A stretch of 64,000 bases of DNA from Agromyces sp. SYSU T00194 (GTDB lineage: Bacteria; Actinomycetota; Actinomycetes; Actinomycetales; Microbacteriaceae), in assembly GCF_040496035.1 (NCBI RefSeq), contig NZ_JBEPJZ010000001.1:992001-1056000 (forward strand), in the 5' to 3' direction. The notes below the pieces were generated by a model. It ran no database searches and had not been told where the DNA came from. It worked only from the letters and a program-made list of their open reading frames with translations. This document shows positions 26,431-35,306 of this stretch, one piece after another. Numbering within the stretch: position 1 is the first letter of the stretch; each line of letters begins with the position of its first letter. A program made the position numbers and the translations under genes.

Positions 26431-27935
26431 CAGGCGGACGACGCGCCGCGCCGACCGCGCCGCGGCGTGGTCTCCGGCTCGCCGAGGTCGCTCAGGTCGG
26501 CGGGGACCGGGACCTCCGTCATCGTGGGCTCCGGCGCTGCCGACTCCTGCGAGTGCGCGACGTACTCACGGCGGTACTCGTACGAGTACGGTGTCGCGTC
26601 GACGCCGCGCAGCGGCGCCTTGTTGAGCACGACGCCGAGCGCCCGTCCGCGCGCCTTGCGGAGGGTGTCGAGCGCCTTCTCCAGCAGGTCGTACGTCGTC
26701 TTGCCGAGGCTGGTCACCACGAGTGCACCATCGGCCTGATGCGTGAGCACCGCACCGTCGGTGACAGGCAGCAGCGGCGGCGCGTCGATGATGACCGTCG
26801 CGTGCTTCGCCAGCTCGGCGATGAGCGTGCGCATGCGCTCCGAGCCGAGCACCTCGCTCGGGTTCGGCGGCACGCTGCCGGCCGCGAGCACGATCAGGTT
26901 GACCGACTTCGGGGTGCGCTGGAGGACGTCGGTCAGTTCCGCGCGACCCGCGAGTACGTCGCTGAGGCCGGCACCACCAGGAAGGCCCATGGTCTTCGCG
27001 ACCATGGAGCGCCGCATGTCGCCGTCCACCAGCACCACCGCGGTACCGGCAGCAGCGAGCGTGAGCGCCAGGTTGCAGGCGATGGTCGACTTGCCGTCGC
27101 CGGGGAGCGGACTGGTGACGACGATGGTCCGCGGCGGGTGGTCGACGTCCATGAACTGGAGGTTGGTGCGCAGCGAGCGCAGCGCCTCCGCCACGGCGAA
27201 GTTGTCGCCCTTGCCCCCGTTCCGCTCGTTGAGCGAGACGAGGCGCTGATCGTCGGTCAGCCCGGGCACCAGTGGGATGGTGCCGACGACCGCGATGCCG
27301 GTGCGCTGCTCCACGTCCTCGGCTGCACGGATGCGACGGTCGGAGACCGTACGGATGAGCGCGAACGCGATACCGAACCCGAAGCCGAGAATGGCGCCGA
27401 CGAGGATCGCCATGCGGACGTCGGGGAACGAGGGCGACGACGGCAGTGAGGCGATGTCTGCGGGGATGACCGTGACCGGCGCCGAACCCTCCGATCCGTC
27501 GCCCTCGATGTCGTCGATCTCGATGATCATCGCGTCGATCCACGCCTCGGCCAGCGCCCGCGCCTCCTCGGGCGACGGCCCGGTGGCGCTGATGCGCATG
27601 ATGACCGTCTCGGCCGGGTTCGTCACCTCCACGCGGTTGACGACGGCCTCGGGCGTCGTCTGGAGGCCGAGCGCATCGATGGCGTTCTGCGCCACGGATC
27701 GCCATCCGGCGATCTCGAGGTAGGAGCTGACCTTGCCGCGCGCGAGGTTGTCGCCGATGGTCGAGATGCCGACGTCGCTGTTCTGCGCGGACGCGATGTA
27801 TCCGCTCGCGTATGCGGTGTACACGGGGGTCTGCAGCTGCGACCAGCCGTACCCGGTCCCCGCGCCGACCAGCGTCATGAGCAGGATGGCCAGCCAGTGC
27901 CTGCGCAGGCCTCGGATGTAGTCGCGGAGCTCCAT
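26430..27935 (-). CDS. Wzc-like polysaccharide co-polymerase / bacterial tyrosine kinase
   Basis: A 501-residue membrane protein uniting both Wzc modules. The first membrane helix is at about 14-31, an extracytoplasmic Wzz-like region runs to ~172, and the second helix is at ~174-195. The cytoplasmic kinase has Walker A 'SPLPGDGKST' (275-284), A' 'VLVDGDMRR' (302-310) and Walker B 'VIIDAPP'. A Tyr cluster 'YSYEYRREY' lies near residue 455, though followed by about 45 residues instead of ending the protein. Such proteins set chain length and are reset by phosphatases like the one at 11917-12591. Start is ATG 27935; the gene is divergent from an HprK-like kinase. Confidence 0.88.
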   Translation of the reverse strand: MELRDYIRGLRRHWLAILLMTLVGAGTGYGWSQLQTPVYTAYASGYIASAQNSDVGISTIGDNLARGKVSSYLEIAGWRSVAQNAIDALGLQTTPEAVVNRVEVTNPAETVIMRISATGPSPEEARALAEAWIDAMIIEIDDIEGDGSEGSAPVTVIPADIASLPSSPSFPDVRMAILVGAILGFGFGIAFALIRTVSDRRIRAAEDVEQRTGIAVVGTIPLVPGLTDDQRLVSLNERNGGKGDNFAVAEALRSLRTNLQFMDVDHPPRTIVVTSPLPGDGKSTIACNLALTLAAAGTAVVLVDGDMRRSMVAKTMGLPGGAGLSDVLAGRAELTDVLQRTPKSVNLIVLAAGSVPPNPSEVLGSERMRTLIAELAKHATVIIDAPPLLPVTDGAVLTHQADGALVVTSLGKTTYDLLEKALDTLRKARGRALGVVLNKAPLRGVDATPYSYEYRREYVAHSQESAAPEPTMTEVPVPADLSDLGEPETTPRRGRRGASSA

Positions 27936-27991
27936 GGCACCTCCGGTCGCGTTCGTGTCACCATCCGCGGCGCGGCGGTACCCGGGACGAG

Positions 27992-27997
27992 TAGGCT
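27992..27997 (+). promoter_or_regulatory. -10 element of a leaderless start (HprK-like kinase 1)
   Basis: TAGGCT ends 7 nt before ATG 28005, and no ribosome site is visible in between. No convincing -35 is seen. Confidence 0.5.
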
Positions 27998-28004
27998 CCA
28001 TGCT

Positions 28005-29162
28005 ATGCCATCCGAATTCACCGTGCGTGCGCTCGATTCCACGGTGCGGATCGCCGGCGATGCGAGCCTCGCTCCGGAGCAGTTCGCCGAACTCGAGGCA
28101 CAGTGGCGCGACCTCGTCGCCCCCCACGTCGACTCGGCCGACCGCACGATCCGGGTGGGGCTCGGTGCGGGAATCGGAGCGGCACCTGCCGACGGTGAGG
28201 ACCGCGTGTTCGTGGACTCCTTCGAGGAGCTCTGCGATCGTCTCGCGACGGAGGTCACGCTCGCAGGCATCCGGGGCCTGCAGGGCCGTGCCCTGATGCT
28301 CCACGCGGCAGCGGTCGACGCGGGCGACGGGCGCGTGGTCGGCTTCGTCGGGCCCTCCGGACGAGGCAAGACGACCGTCGCCCAGGCGCTGGGGCACGAC
28401 TTCGGCTACGTGACGGACGAGACGCTCGCCGTACGGCCGGATGGCACCGTGCTGAGCTACCGCAAGCCGCTCTCGATCGGCTCCCGCCCGGGTCGCAAGC
28501 GCACGGCACCGGCGTCGGATCTCGGCCTGCGCTCAGTGGATGCGGATGGACTGGAACTCGCAGCAGTGGTGCTGCTCGACCGTCGTGCGGAGGTCGCGAC
28601 CCCGTGGGTGGAGTCCGTCCCGCTCGCCGAGGGGCTCCCCGAGCTGGTCAGCCAGTCGAGCTACCTCGCCGTCATGCCGCGTCCGCTGCGCATGCTCGCC
28701 GAGGTGGTGCTCGCCGCCGGGGGCATCCGACGAGTGGTCTACGGAGAGGCGACGACGCTCCCCCCGCTGATCGAGGAACTGATCGCCACTCGCGAGGCGG
28801 AGCCGCCCATGCTGGTCGACGTCGCGGACTCGACCGAACAGGGCTGCGGGTGCGCCCAGGCCCCGTCCGTCGATGCGGATGCCGCTTCGGTACCGCGCAG
28901 CGGCTCCTACCGCCGCGAGGCGCACCGCGATTCGCTCATGCTCGACGAGCGCCTGTACGTGCTCCGCGCGTCGGAGGTGTTCGTGCTGGAGGGCCTGGGT
29001 CCCGTGGTCTGGCTCGGCGCAGACGACTCCACCGAGGAGGACCTGCGCGAGGAGGCTCTCCGCCAGCTGCCGGAGCCGCCCGAGGGTGTGGATCCCGGCC
29101 TCCTCGTGTCCGCGGCGATCCGCGACCTGCTCGACGCCGGGCTGCTGACGCAGCAGGCGTAG
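28005..29162 (+). CDS. HprK-like serine-kinase-fold protein with C-terminal PqqD-like region (paralogue 1)
   Basis: A 385-residue soluble protein. Residues ~90-240 resemble the HPr kinase/phosphorylase core: 'LMLHAAAV' (His100), P-loop 'GPSGRGKT' (116-123), 'YVTDET' (135-140, in place of the HprK acidic pair) and 'KPLSIG'. The last ~85 residues, after an insert with C281-G-C283, look like a PqqD/RRE fold ('LYVLRASEVFVLEG' to 'IRDLLDAGLL'). PqqD folds bind peptides in RiPP pathways, and HprK-like kinases in some lasso-peptide clusters phosphorylate the peptide. A paralogue lies at 38066-39181. It is surrounded by polysaccharide genes. Start ATG 28005 is supported by the -10 spacing. True substrate unknown. 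Confidence 0.72.
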   Translation: MPSEFTVRALDSTVRIAGDASLAPEQFAELEAQWRDLVAPHVDSADRTIRVGLGAGIGAAPADGEDRVFVDSFEELCDRLATEVTLAGIRGLQGRALMLHAAAVDAGDGRVVGFVGPSGRGKTTVAQALGHDFGYVTDETLAVRPDGTVLSYRKPLSIGSRPGRKRTAPASDLGLRSVDADGLELAAVVLLDRRAEVATPWVESVPLAEGLPELVSQSSYLAVMPRPLRMLAEVVLAAGGIRRVVYGEATTLPPLIEELIATREAEPPMLVDVADSTEQGCGCAQAPSVDADAASVPRSGSYRREAHRDSLMLDERLYVLRASEVFVLEGLGPVVWLGADDSTEEDLREEALRQLPEPPEGVDPGLLVSAAIRDLLDAGLLTQQA

Positions 29163-29175
29163 TAGGCGGGCTTCC

Positions 29176-30555
29176 TCAGCGTCGACCGGCTTGTGCGGGT
29201 TCCGCGTCGTCGATCCGCGCGTCCCCGGACCCGGCGGAATCGGCTGCCGCCTCGATATCGTGCGTGCGCTGCATGACGCCCAGGCAGATACCGGCGACCA
29301 CGAAAGGGATCGAGACGGCCGCGGCAACCCAGAACAGGTCGAACTGGGCCTGCACGATGCGCGAGAACACGATCGCGAAGGCGAGGGTTCCGAACCTCGG
29401 GTCGACGCGCCAGAGCACGATGAGGATGCCCAACCACATCACCGCGAACCCGAGCAGGCCGAAGAGCCCGGTACTGGCGACGATCTCCAGCTCCGCCTGG
29501 GGCGGCTGGAATGCGCCGGGAATCTGATACCAGTAGCGGAGCCCATGACCGAATGCGGGGGACTCCGCCCAGAGGTGATAGACGTCCCTGAACCAGTTGA
29601 GCCGCTGGTAGACCGAATTGAACTGGTTCTGCGATTCCACCTGCTCGACCACCATGGAGATGACCAGCCACGTCGCCGGGATGACAAGAAGGAACACGAT
29701 GGCCCGCGACCGACCGGTGGTCCGGCGGCGGATGACGCCGACGATGACCGCGGCGATGAGGCCGATCATCGCCTGGCGCGACTGGCTCAGCAGCACCGCG
29801 ACCGTGAGCAGCAGGAACGTGGAGGTGGCCAGTCGACGCGACCACCCGAGCCAGTCGGGATTGATGTACGCCACGACCGCGACCAGCGCGAGGGTCGTCC
29901 CCACGAAGTTCTTGTGCATCGGGAACGGCCACGTCAGGTAGATCGCCCCGAAGTTGCCGGAGGAGTACTGGATAGCCGCGTGCACGATCGTCACGACGGC
30001 GATGAATACGGCGACCGCCGCCATCAGCCCGAGCGCGAGCCTCGCATAGCCGGCGTGGCCCACCGCCCAACCGACGATGAGTGCACCGGAGATCAATAGC
30101 CACGCGTGGAACCACTCGACGGCGTTGGCGGTGTACGGATTCACGACGACCGTGATCAGCGTCGTGAACTGGTAGAGGAAATTGAGCCAGAGCAGGGCGC
30201 GCAGGGGCGGACTGTAGGGGCGGTGGCCGAGGAGCAGTGCGGTGCCGAACGCGGCTGCGAGCGCGACGTCGGAGACGGAGAGGTCGGTGCCGCCGAGGCC
30301 GACACGCTGGATGATCAGGAGGCCCGGCATTGCCACGAGCGCGATCGCGAGGGGCACCGCGTTCGTGACGGCGGCCGCGATGACCAGCGCCGCGAGCGCG
30401 AATGCCATCATCTCGGGGTTCTGCGCGCGCTGGTCGAGCAGGATGTACACCGCGGTGGCCGCGCCTACAGCCAGCAGTACCCAGCGCCATGCGCCCGCCC
30501 ACCACTCGACCAGGCGTTCGCGCAGGATGCGCGATGTCGTGCTCGTCGGGCTCAT
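29176..30555 (-). CDS. O-antigen ligase / Wzy-like polymerase membrane protein
   Basis: A 459-residue integral membrane protein with roughly twelve helices. A large outer loop between late helices contains 'NWFRDVYHLWAESPAFGHGLRYWY', and the preceding helix ends 'LLSQSRQAMIGL', both typical of the Wzy_C/O-antigen ligase superfamily, which polymerises or ligates lipid-linked repeat units on the outer membrane face. The C-terminal ~25 residues are acidic and cytoplasmic. The ATG at 30555 has GAGGAG 8 nt upstream. Its stop is 14 nt from that of the convergent kinase gene. As the only Wzy-like gene here, it is the candidate polymerase of the locus. Confidence 0.85.
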   Translation of the reverse strand: MSPTSTTSRILRERLVEWWAGAWRWVLLAVGAATAVYILLDQRAQNPEMMAFALAALVIAAAVTNAVPLAIALVAMPGLLIIQRVGLGGTDLSVSDVALAAAFGTALLLGHRPYSPPLRALLWLNFLYQFTTLITVVVNPYTANAVEWFHAWLLISGALIVGWAVGHAGYARLALGLMAAVAVFIAVVTIVHAAIQYSSGNFGAIYLTWPFPMHKNFVGTTLALVAVVAYINPDWLGWSRRLATSTFLLLTVAVLLSQSRQAMIGLIAAVIVGVIRRRTTGRSRAIVFLLVIPATWLVISMVVEQVESQNQFNSVYQRLNWFRDVYHLWAESPAFGHGLRYWYQIPGAFQPPQAELEIVASTGLFGLLGFAVMWLGILIVLWRVDPRFGTLAFAIVFSRIVQAQFDLFWVAAAVSIPFVVAGICLGVMQRTHDIEAAADSAGSGDARIDDAEPAQAGRR

Positions 30556-30607
30556 GGCGGATGCTCCTCGGAAGATGCGCTCAAGTATCGCAGGTGCGTT
30601 GCACGCC

Positions 30608-30874
30608 TCACACGGATGCCTCGATCAGAAGTCCACGCTGGAGCAGCTCGCTGAGAAACGTATCGACCTGCTCACGGATCTCATCGAGGTCGGCGCCGGT
30701 CACCTCGGCGACGAGCCGCGGCACCTCCGCGCGCGCGCTTCCCTGCGCGAGCGCCCAGATGATCGCCGCGACACCTTCGAGCACCACGATCGGTCCCCAG
30801 GGGATCGCTGCGACGTAGGTCGTTGTCTCGTCGTCGTCGACGCCGACCCCCGGAGATTTCGTGAGCATTCCCAT
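30608..30874 (-). CDS. Stand-alone PqqD-like protein
   Basis: An 88-residue protein starting MGMLTKSPG. The pattern 'TYVAAIPWGPIVVLEGVAAIIWAL' then 'EVPRLVAEVTGADLDEIREQVDTFLSELLQRGLLIE' is that of PqqD-family winged-helix proteins, peptide-binding chaperones in PQQ, lasso-peptide and mycofactocin pathways. A perfect AAGGAGG lies 5 nt before ATG 30874, and that ATG overlaps the stop of the upstream nucleotidyltransferase (TGATG), so the two are coupled. The second half of the C-terminal PqqD-like region of both HprK-like kinases has the same layout. No precursor peptide was recognised nearby. Confidence 0.75.
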   Translation of the reverse strand: MGMLTKSPGVGVDDDETTTYVAAIPWGPIVVLEGVAAIIWALAQGSARAEVPRLVAEVTGADLDEIREQVDTFLSELLQRGLLIEASV

Positions 30875-31761
30875 CACCGCCTCCTTCGGCGCAGCGTCTC
30901 GCCCACTCCGCGCCGTATCCGGCGGACGAACTCGGCCGCCACTTCCGGACGTGTCGGCCTCCTTCCCAACCGGTGGGTGAGCCGGTCGACGTTCACGAGC
31001 GGGGCTCGGGCCGTCAGACGTACCGCGGCGCCGAAGCTCGGCGCCGCACGAACCCGCGCGCGCCATTCGGCCGTACGCGACCCACCCTCGGAAGCGATCT
31101 TCCAGATCTGGTACTCCCGGCGATCCCGGTACTGCTCGAGCCCGCCGGTGGCCGCGGCGAAGGCGACCTCGGCATCCAATTCCTTCACCAGCTTCATGAT
31201 CTCGTTCCGGCGCATCGCGTTGGCGTTCTTCCATGACACTGCGGTGTCACTGCGACTTCCACCCGCCGCCCGCGCGTCGTTCAGGACGAGTATCAGCGCT
31301 TGGCCAGTGAGATCCGGGACGGCGCAACTCCAGCCACCGAGTTCGATGAACTCGCGGTCGCTCCAGAGTCGCTCGAACGAGCGCGCAGGTGACGCCTCCA
31401 GCCCGGGGAAGAATCGGTGCAGGTCGATGTACCCCCACGACTCGTGGCTGTACGTCTGGGCATGGCCGAACGGCGAACCGGACCGGAACGTGCTGTACAG
31501 CACCCACCCCGACGCGCGCATTGCGCGGTCCAGCCGCTCGACGTGCGACGGACGCACGATGATGTCGACGTCGCTACCGCGCGTGCCGGAGGGGCGCAGC
31601 TCCCGAGCGACGGTCAGCCCCTTGATGTGAAGGACGTCCACCCCCACGCCGTCGGCGACGCGCTGGATGGCTGCATGGCCGAGGCGCAAGCGCACCGGCC
31701 ACGGAACCTCGCGCACGTCCACGCCCCCTGGGCGCTCGGGCATGCCTGCTGCCTCGTTCAC
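30874..31761 (-). CDS. Uncharacterised nucleotidyltransferase-family protein (NTP_transf_5 type)
   Basis: A 295-residue protein with a nucleotidyltransferase core: 'VDVLHIKGLTVARELRPSGTRGSDVDIIV' contains the invariant Lys and the GS-X-D-X-D metal site (GSDVDI). A 'DLHRFFPGLEAS' segment follows, as in proteins grouped as uncharacterised nucleotidyltransferases near polysaccharide and PqqD/HprK-like genes. Start is GTG 31761 because it overlaps the previous stop by 4 nt; ATG 31743 is an alternative. It probably transfers a nucleotidyl group or binds NTP, but no member's substrate is known to me. It forms a three-gene coupled unit with its neighbours. Confidence 0.75.
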   Translation of the reverse strand: MNEAAGMPERPGGVDVREVPWPVRLRLGHAAIQRVADGVGVDVLHIKGLTVARELRPSGTRGSDVDIIVRPSHVERLDRAMRASGWVLYSTFRSGSPFGHAQTYSHESWGYIDLHRFFPGLEASPARSFERLWSDREFIELGGWSCAVPDLTGQALILVLNDARAAGGSRSDTAVSWKNANAMRRNEIMKLVKELDAEVAFAAATGGLEQYRDRREYQIWKIASEGGSRTAEWRARVRAAPSFGAAVRLTARAPLVNVDRLTHRLGRRPTRPEVAAEFVRRIRRGVGETLRRRRR

Positions 31762-32282
31762 CCTGCGACAGCCGAGTCAGTTGTCGATGCACCCTCGCGG
31801 TCTCGACCTCCCACGACACTGGGTAGACCGACGGGGAACGAAGCGACCGACCCCAGCACGCTCGGCAGCCGCATGCGGCGCGCGACGAGGAGCCCGGGAT
31901 CTCCCAGCGGTACATCATCTGCAGCGCCGATCAGCCGTGCCGTGAGACGTCCCCGAACGGCCAAGACCTTCGCGTCGGGAAGCGGGTGCGGGGTGTCTTC
32001 GATCAGCCCGCTTCCCCAGATCGCGCCTCCGTACGTTTCAGGAAGTACTTGCAGATTGCTGCCGATCCCGACCAGACGGGACTCCGCCATCAATCGATGC
32101 ACCGGAACCACCCCGTACCTCGGAAGAAGCCACGGCATCAACTCGTCACCGAAGTTGGGCGCGCCGACCCACCCGTGCGCGCCGACGACGATTCCATGCC
32201 TCCAGACAGCGCCGTGCGTCGCAGCGCCTGCCAAGTGGCGCACCGCGCGCACACGACGGCGGTATGGGTTCATATGGCTCAC
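31758..32282 (-). CDS. Short polysaccharide pyruvyl-transferase-like protein (N-terminal half only)
   Basis: A 174-residue protein matching the first half of polysaccharide pyruvyl transferases (CsaB/WcaK type): 'VVGAHGWVGAPNFGDELMPWLLPRYG' and 'AVRGRLTARLIG...VPLGDPGLLVARR'. Full-length members are about 300-380 residues, and the C-terminal donor half is missing. I start at GTG 32282, which has GGGAGG 8 nt upstream; ATG 32273 is 17 nt away. The stop overlaps the nucleotidyltransferase start (GTGA), so the short form seems to be maintained in the operon and is not simply a decayed end. It may be inactive or need a partner. Confidence 0.65.
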   Translation of the reverse strand: MSHMNPYRRRVRAVRHLAGAATHGAVWRHGIVVGAHGWVGAPNFGDELMPWLLPRYGVVPVHRLMAESRLVGIGSNLQVLPETYGGAIWGSGLIEDTPHPLPDAKVLAVRGRLTARLIGAADDVPLGDPGLLVARRMRLPSVLGSVASFPVGLPSVVGGRDREGASTTDSAVAG

Positions 32283-32329
32283 GCGACAATCCTCCCGCGC
32301 ATCGCACACGAGCGCATCCCCCGCTTGGA

Positions 32330-34141
32330 TCAGCTCAGGTCGCCGAGCTCGACGAGTCTGGCGAAGTCTGCGCTGGCGGTCCTGAGCTGGTCGAAGGTGC
32401 CGGATGCCTCGATGCCGCCCTGCTTCAAGAAGACCAGCCTGTCGGCACGACGCACTGTCGAGAGCCGGTGGGCGACGATGAGGATCGTCATGCTGCCCTG
32501 CAGCCGGCCGAGCGTCGACGAGATCTCGTACTCGGTGACGTTGTCGAGCGCGGACGTCGCCTCGTCGAGCACGAGCACCCGGGGCCGGCGGTACAGCGCG
32601 CGAGCGAGCCCGATCCGCTGCCGCTGGCCGCCCGAGAGTCGCACGCCGCGCTCGCCCACGACGGTGTCCAGACCCTCCGGCAGGTCGGCGACGAGCGCTC
32701 CGAGCTGCGCCATCGCCAGCACCTCGTCGATGCGCGTGCGGTCGATGTCGGCCGCGGGCACGCCGAACGCGATGTTCGCGGCGAGGGTGTCGTTCAGCAG
32801 GAAGACGTCCTGCGGCACGACCCCGAGCTCGTCGTACCAGGCGGCCGGGTCGTCGGCGATGGAGCGACCACCGCATTCGATCGACCCCTCGGTCGGCCGC
32901 AGCAGGCCGAGCACGAGGTCGACGAGCGTGCTCTTGCCCGCACCGCTCGAACCGACGAAGGCCGTGGTGCGGTTCTCCTCGATGCGGAGGTCGAGGCCCG
33001 TCACCACCCGCTGGTCGGAGTCGGGGTAGTGGAAGCCCACGTCGCGCAGGACGATGTCGCCGGCGTATCGGTGCGTGGTGAGGCGCCGCTCGTCGTGGCT
33101 CTGCTGCCGGTCGAGGTCGGCCACGGCCTCGTTGAGGATGCGCAGGCCCGCCCGGCCGATCCGCACCGTCGAGATGCTCGCGGAGATGCGGGTCATCGTG
33201 GGGATCGCGCGCAGCGAGGCGGCGGCGAACACGCCCAGCACGGTGATGGCGTGCTCGGGCGTACCGGTGGCGAACAGGATCGCCGAGATGCCGAGGATGG
33301 CGAGCACGAAGCCGATCTCGAGCAGGTACCTGGGCGCGTCGGACACGATGCCCACGAGACGCGCGGCGCGGGCCTGACGCAGCTTCGCGTCGCGGAAGCC
33401 CTCGACGAACGAGCCGGAGCTCGACGTCAGGCGTGCCTCGCGGAAGCCGTCGAGCCCGGGGAGCAGGTACTGCCAGCCCTGCAGGCTCGCCTCGGCGAAC
33501 TCCTCGCCGAGGCGGTGCTGGGTGCGCTTGAGCAGCACCTGCGAACCGTAGACGAGCGCACCGAACAGCACGACCGCGAATACGGTCACGATCGGCGACG
33601 CCACCGCGAGCACGGCCGTGATCGCGACGAGGACGAGGAGGTCGGTGCCGATCGTCACGAGGGCGAGCAGCACGCTCGCCGCCTGCGTGCTCGCCTCGCC
33701 GATGCTGCGGTAGATCTCGCTCATCTTGCGGGAGCGGTGCGCGGAGTAGGGCGACAGCATGTACCGACGGGCGAGCTCGGCCGAGGTGAGCGCGGCGACG
33801 CGCGTGGTGCGTCCGAGCAGCCACCAGCGGAAGAAGATGGCCCCGACGCTCTTGGCGATGAAGACCAGGGCGACGAACGCGGCGACGATCGGGATGAGCT
33901 GCGCGGGATCGCTCGTGCCGAGGAACGAGGAGATCGCTCCGAGCGTGCCGCTGTCGGTGCTGCCGCCGGTGGCCAGCTGGGTGAGCGGCACCATCGCGGC
34001 GACGCCCAGCGTGTCCAGGCCCGCGAGCACGATCGAGACGCCGATGGTGCCGAGGAGCCACCGGCTGCCACTGGCGCCGGCCAGCGAGAGCAGCACCCGG
34101 ATCTGCCCGCTCAGGCCGGGAGCACCTTCCGAACGCGGCAT
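32330..34141 (-). CDS. ABC exporter, fused membrane and ATPase domains (MsbA/PglK-like)
   Basis: A 603-residue half-transporter. Residues ~20-330 contain six membrane helices; the ATPase domain has Walker A 'GSSGAGKST', signature '[12 protein letters not shown]', Walker B 'VLVLDEATSALD' and the switch 'VAHRLS'. In glycan loci such proteins often flip lipid-linked oligosaccharides (PglK type). No Wzx flippase is seen in the window, so this is the best flippase candidate. Start is ATG 34141 with GGAGGA 5 nt upstream. It is preceded by a GT4 gene and followed by the pyruvyl-transferase-like unit. Confidence 0.85.
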   Translation of the reverse strand: MPRSEGAPGLSGQIRVLLSLAGASGSRWLLGTIGVSIVLAGLDTLGVAAMVPLTQLATGGSTDSGTLGAISSFLGTSDPAQLIPIVAAFVALVFIAKSVGAIFFRWWLLGRTTRVAALTSAELARRYMLSPYSAHRSRKMSEIYRSIGEASTQAASVLLALVTIGTDLLVLVAITAVLAVASPIVTVFAVVLFGALVYGSQVLLKRTQHRLGEEFAEASLQGWQYLLPGLDGFREARLTSSSGSFVEGFRDAKLRQARAARLVGIVSDAPRYLLEIGFVLAILGISAILFATGTPEHAITVLGVFAAASLRAIPTMTRISASISTVRIGRAGLRILNEAVADLDRQQSHDERRLTTHRYAGDIVLRDVGFHYPDSDQRVVTGLDLRIEENRTTAFVGSSGAGKSTLVDLVLGLLRPTEGSIECGGRSIADDPAAWYDELGVVPQDVFLLNDTLAANIAFGVPAADIDRTRIDEVLAMAQLGALVADLPEGLDTVVGERGVRLSGGQRQRIGLARALYRRPRVLVLDEATSALDNVTEYEISSTLGRLQGSMTILIVAHRLSTVRRADRLVFLKQGGIEASGTFDQLRTASADFARLVELGDLS

Positions 34142-34193
34142 CGTCCTCCTCCGCTTCACGCCCCTCGGGTTCTCCGCACGGCTGCGCGCAATA

Positions 34194-35306
34194 CTAACGG
34201 TCGAGCGAACCGCTCGCGGCCCGCTCGAGCAGGGCGGCAAGTCGTTCGGCGTGGCGGTCGAGGGTGAAACGCGCCGCCCAGCGCCGACAGGCGCCGGACT
34301 CCGCGTCCCGCGCGTCCCGGATCGCCCGCGCCAGATCCTCGACGGACGCGGATGCCGCGTGCGCGCCGCTGACCCCCGGCGACACCGTCTCGAGGTACCC
34401 GCCCTCGGCGATCGTGGCTGCGGGCGTCCCCTCGAGCGCCGCCTCCAGCACGGTCAGCCCGAAGTCCTCGCGGGCCGCGCCGACGACGACCTGCGCGTTG
34501 CGGTACGTCCAGCAGAGCTCGGCGTCGCTCACGCGCCCCAGGCCGTGCACGCCCTCCTCCGGGGCATCCAGTTCCGCAGACCCGGCGCCGACCACCACGA
34601 TCTCGAGTCCCGCCGCACGGGCCGCCTCCACGGCCAGCCGCACGTTCTTGTAGCCGCGGTCGCGTGCGACGACGACGGCGAACTCCTCCGGCAGGCTCCG
34701 GGACGGCGCGACCGCCTCGGCGGCGACGGGCGAGACGGGCGGATGCACCACCTCGGCGTCCACCCCGTAGGCGACGCGGATGCGGTCGCGCGTCACGGCC
34801 GAGTTCGCGACGATCGCATCGGCCCGGCGCATCGCGTCCACGTCGCCTCGCCGCAGGATCGGCGTGCTCACCGTGAGCCCCGCGCGACGCACGCGGCTCA
34901 GGCGCATCCGGTAGTCCTCTGCCGCGTACAGCCAGCGGGCGGGACTGTGCACGTACACGACGTGCGGCAGGTCGTACGCGAAGCGGTGCGCCCAGCCGCT
35001 GCTCGAGGCGAGTGCGACGTCGCCGCCCGAGACCCGCGTGCGCGCGGCGATCGCCGGCAGCGCCGGGAGCATCCGCTCGACCTGCCCGGCGAGGGAGCGC
35101 GGGATGGAGGCGCGCACGTCGAACGCATCGAACGCATCGAACGTCGTCTCGGGCCGGTACGCGAGCGTGACGAGCCGCTCCGGACGGAACGCCTGGGCCC
35201 ACCCGGCGACGACCCGCTCGGCCCCGCCCGACTGCACGAGGTAGTCGTGTGCGAGCACGACCCGCGGCCGCGACGCGGACGCGCCGGCCGCCGCCGGATC
35301 GGTCAT
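34194..35306 (-). CDS. Glycosyltransferase family 4
   Basis: A 370-residue GT-B transferase with '[19 protein letters not shown]', '[18 protein letters not shown]', '[18 protein letters not shown]' and '[19 protein letters not shown]' (EX7E). 'VYVHSPARW' and 'AHDYL' are typical of mannosyl-type WbaZ/WcaI-like enzymes, though the donor is not proven. ATG 35306 overlaps the dcd stop by 4 nt, an odd pairing of a nucleotide gene with a glycan gene. A 9-nt unit is repeated three times near 35118-35143, giving DAFDAFD in the protein. Confidence 0.83.
   Translation of the reverse strand: MTDPAAAGASASRPRVVLAHDYLVQSGGAERVVAGWAQAFRPERLVTLAYRPETTFDAFDAFDVRASIPRSLAGQVERMLPALPAIAARTRVSGGDVALASSSGWAHRFAYDLPHVVYVHSPARWLYAAEDYRMRLSRVRRAGLTVSTPILRRGDVDAMRRADAIVANSAVTRDRIRVAYGVDAEVVHPPVSPVAAEAVAPSRSLPEEFAVVVARDRGYKNVRLAVEAARAAGLEIVVVGAGSAELDAPEEGVHGLGRVSDAELCWTYRNAQVVVGAAREDFGLTVLEAALEGTPAATIAEGGYLETVSPGVSGAHAASASVEDLARAIRDARDAESGACRRWAARFTLDRHAERLAALLERAASGSLDR

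Noticed and set aside
35118..35143. Three copies of a 9-nt unit as a CRISPR or VNTR locus
   Set aside because: It is inside a glycosyltransferase gene, in frame (DAFDAFD), and far too short for an array.
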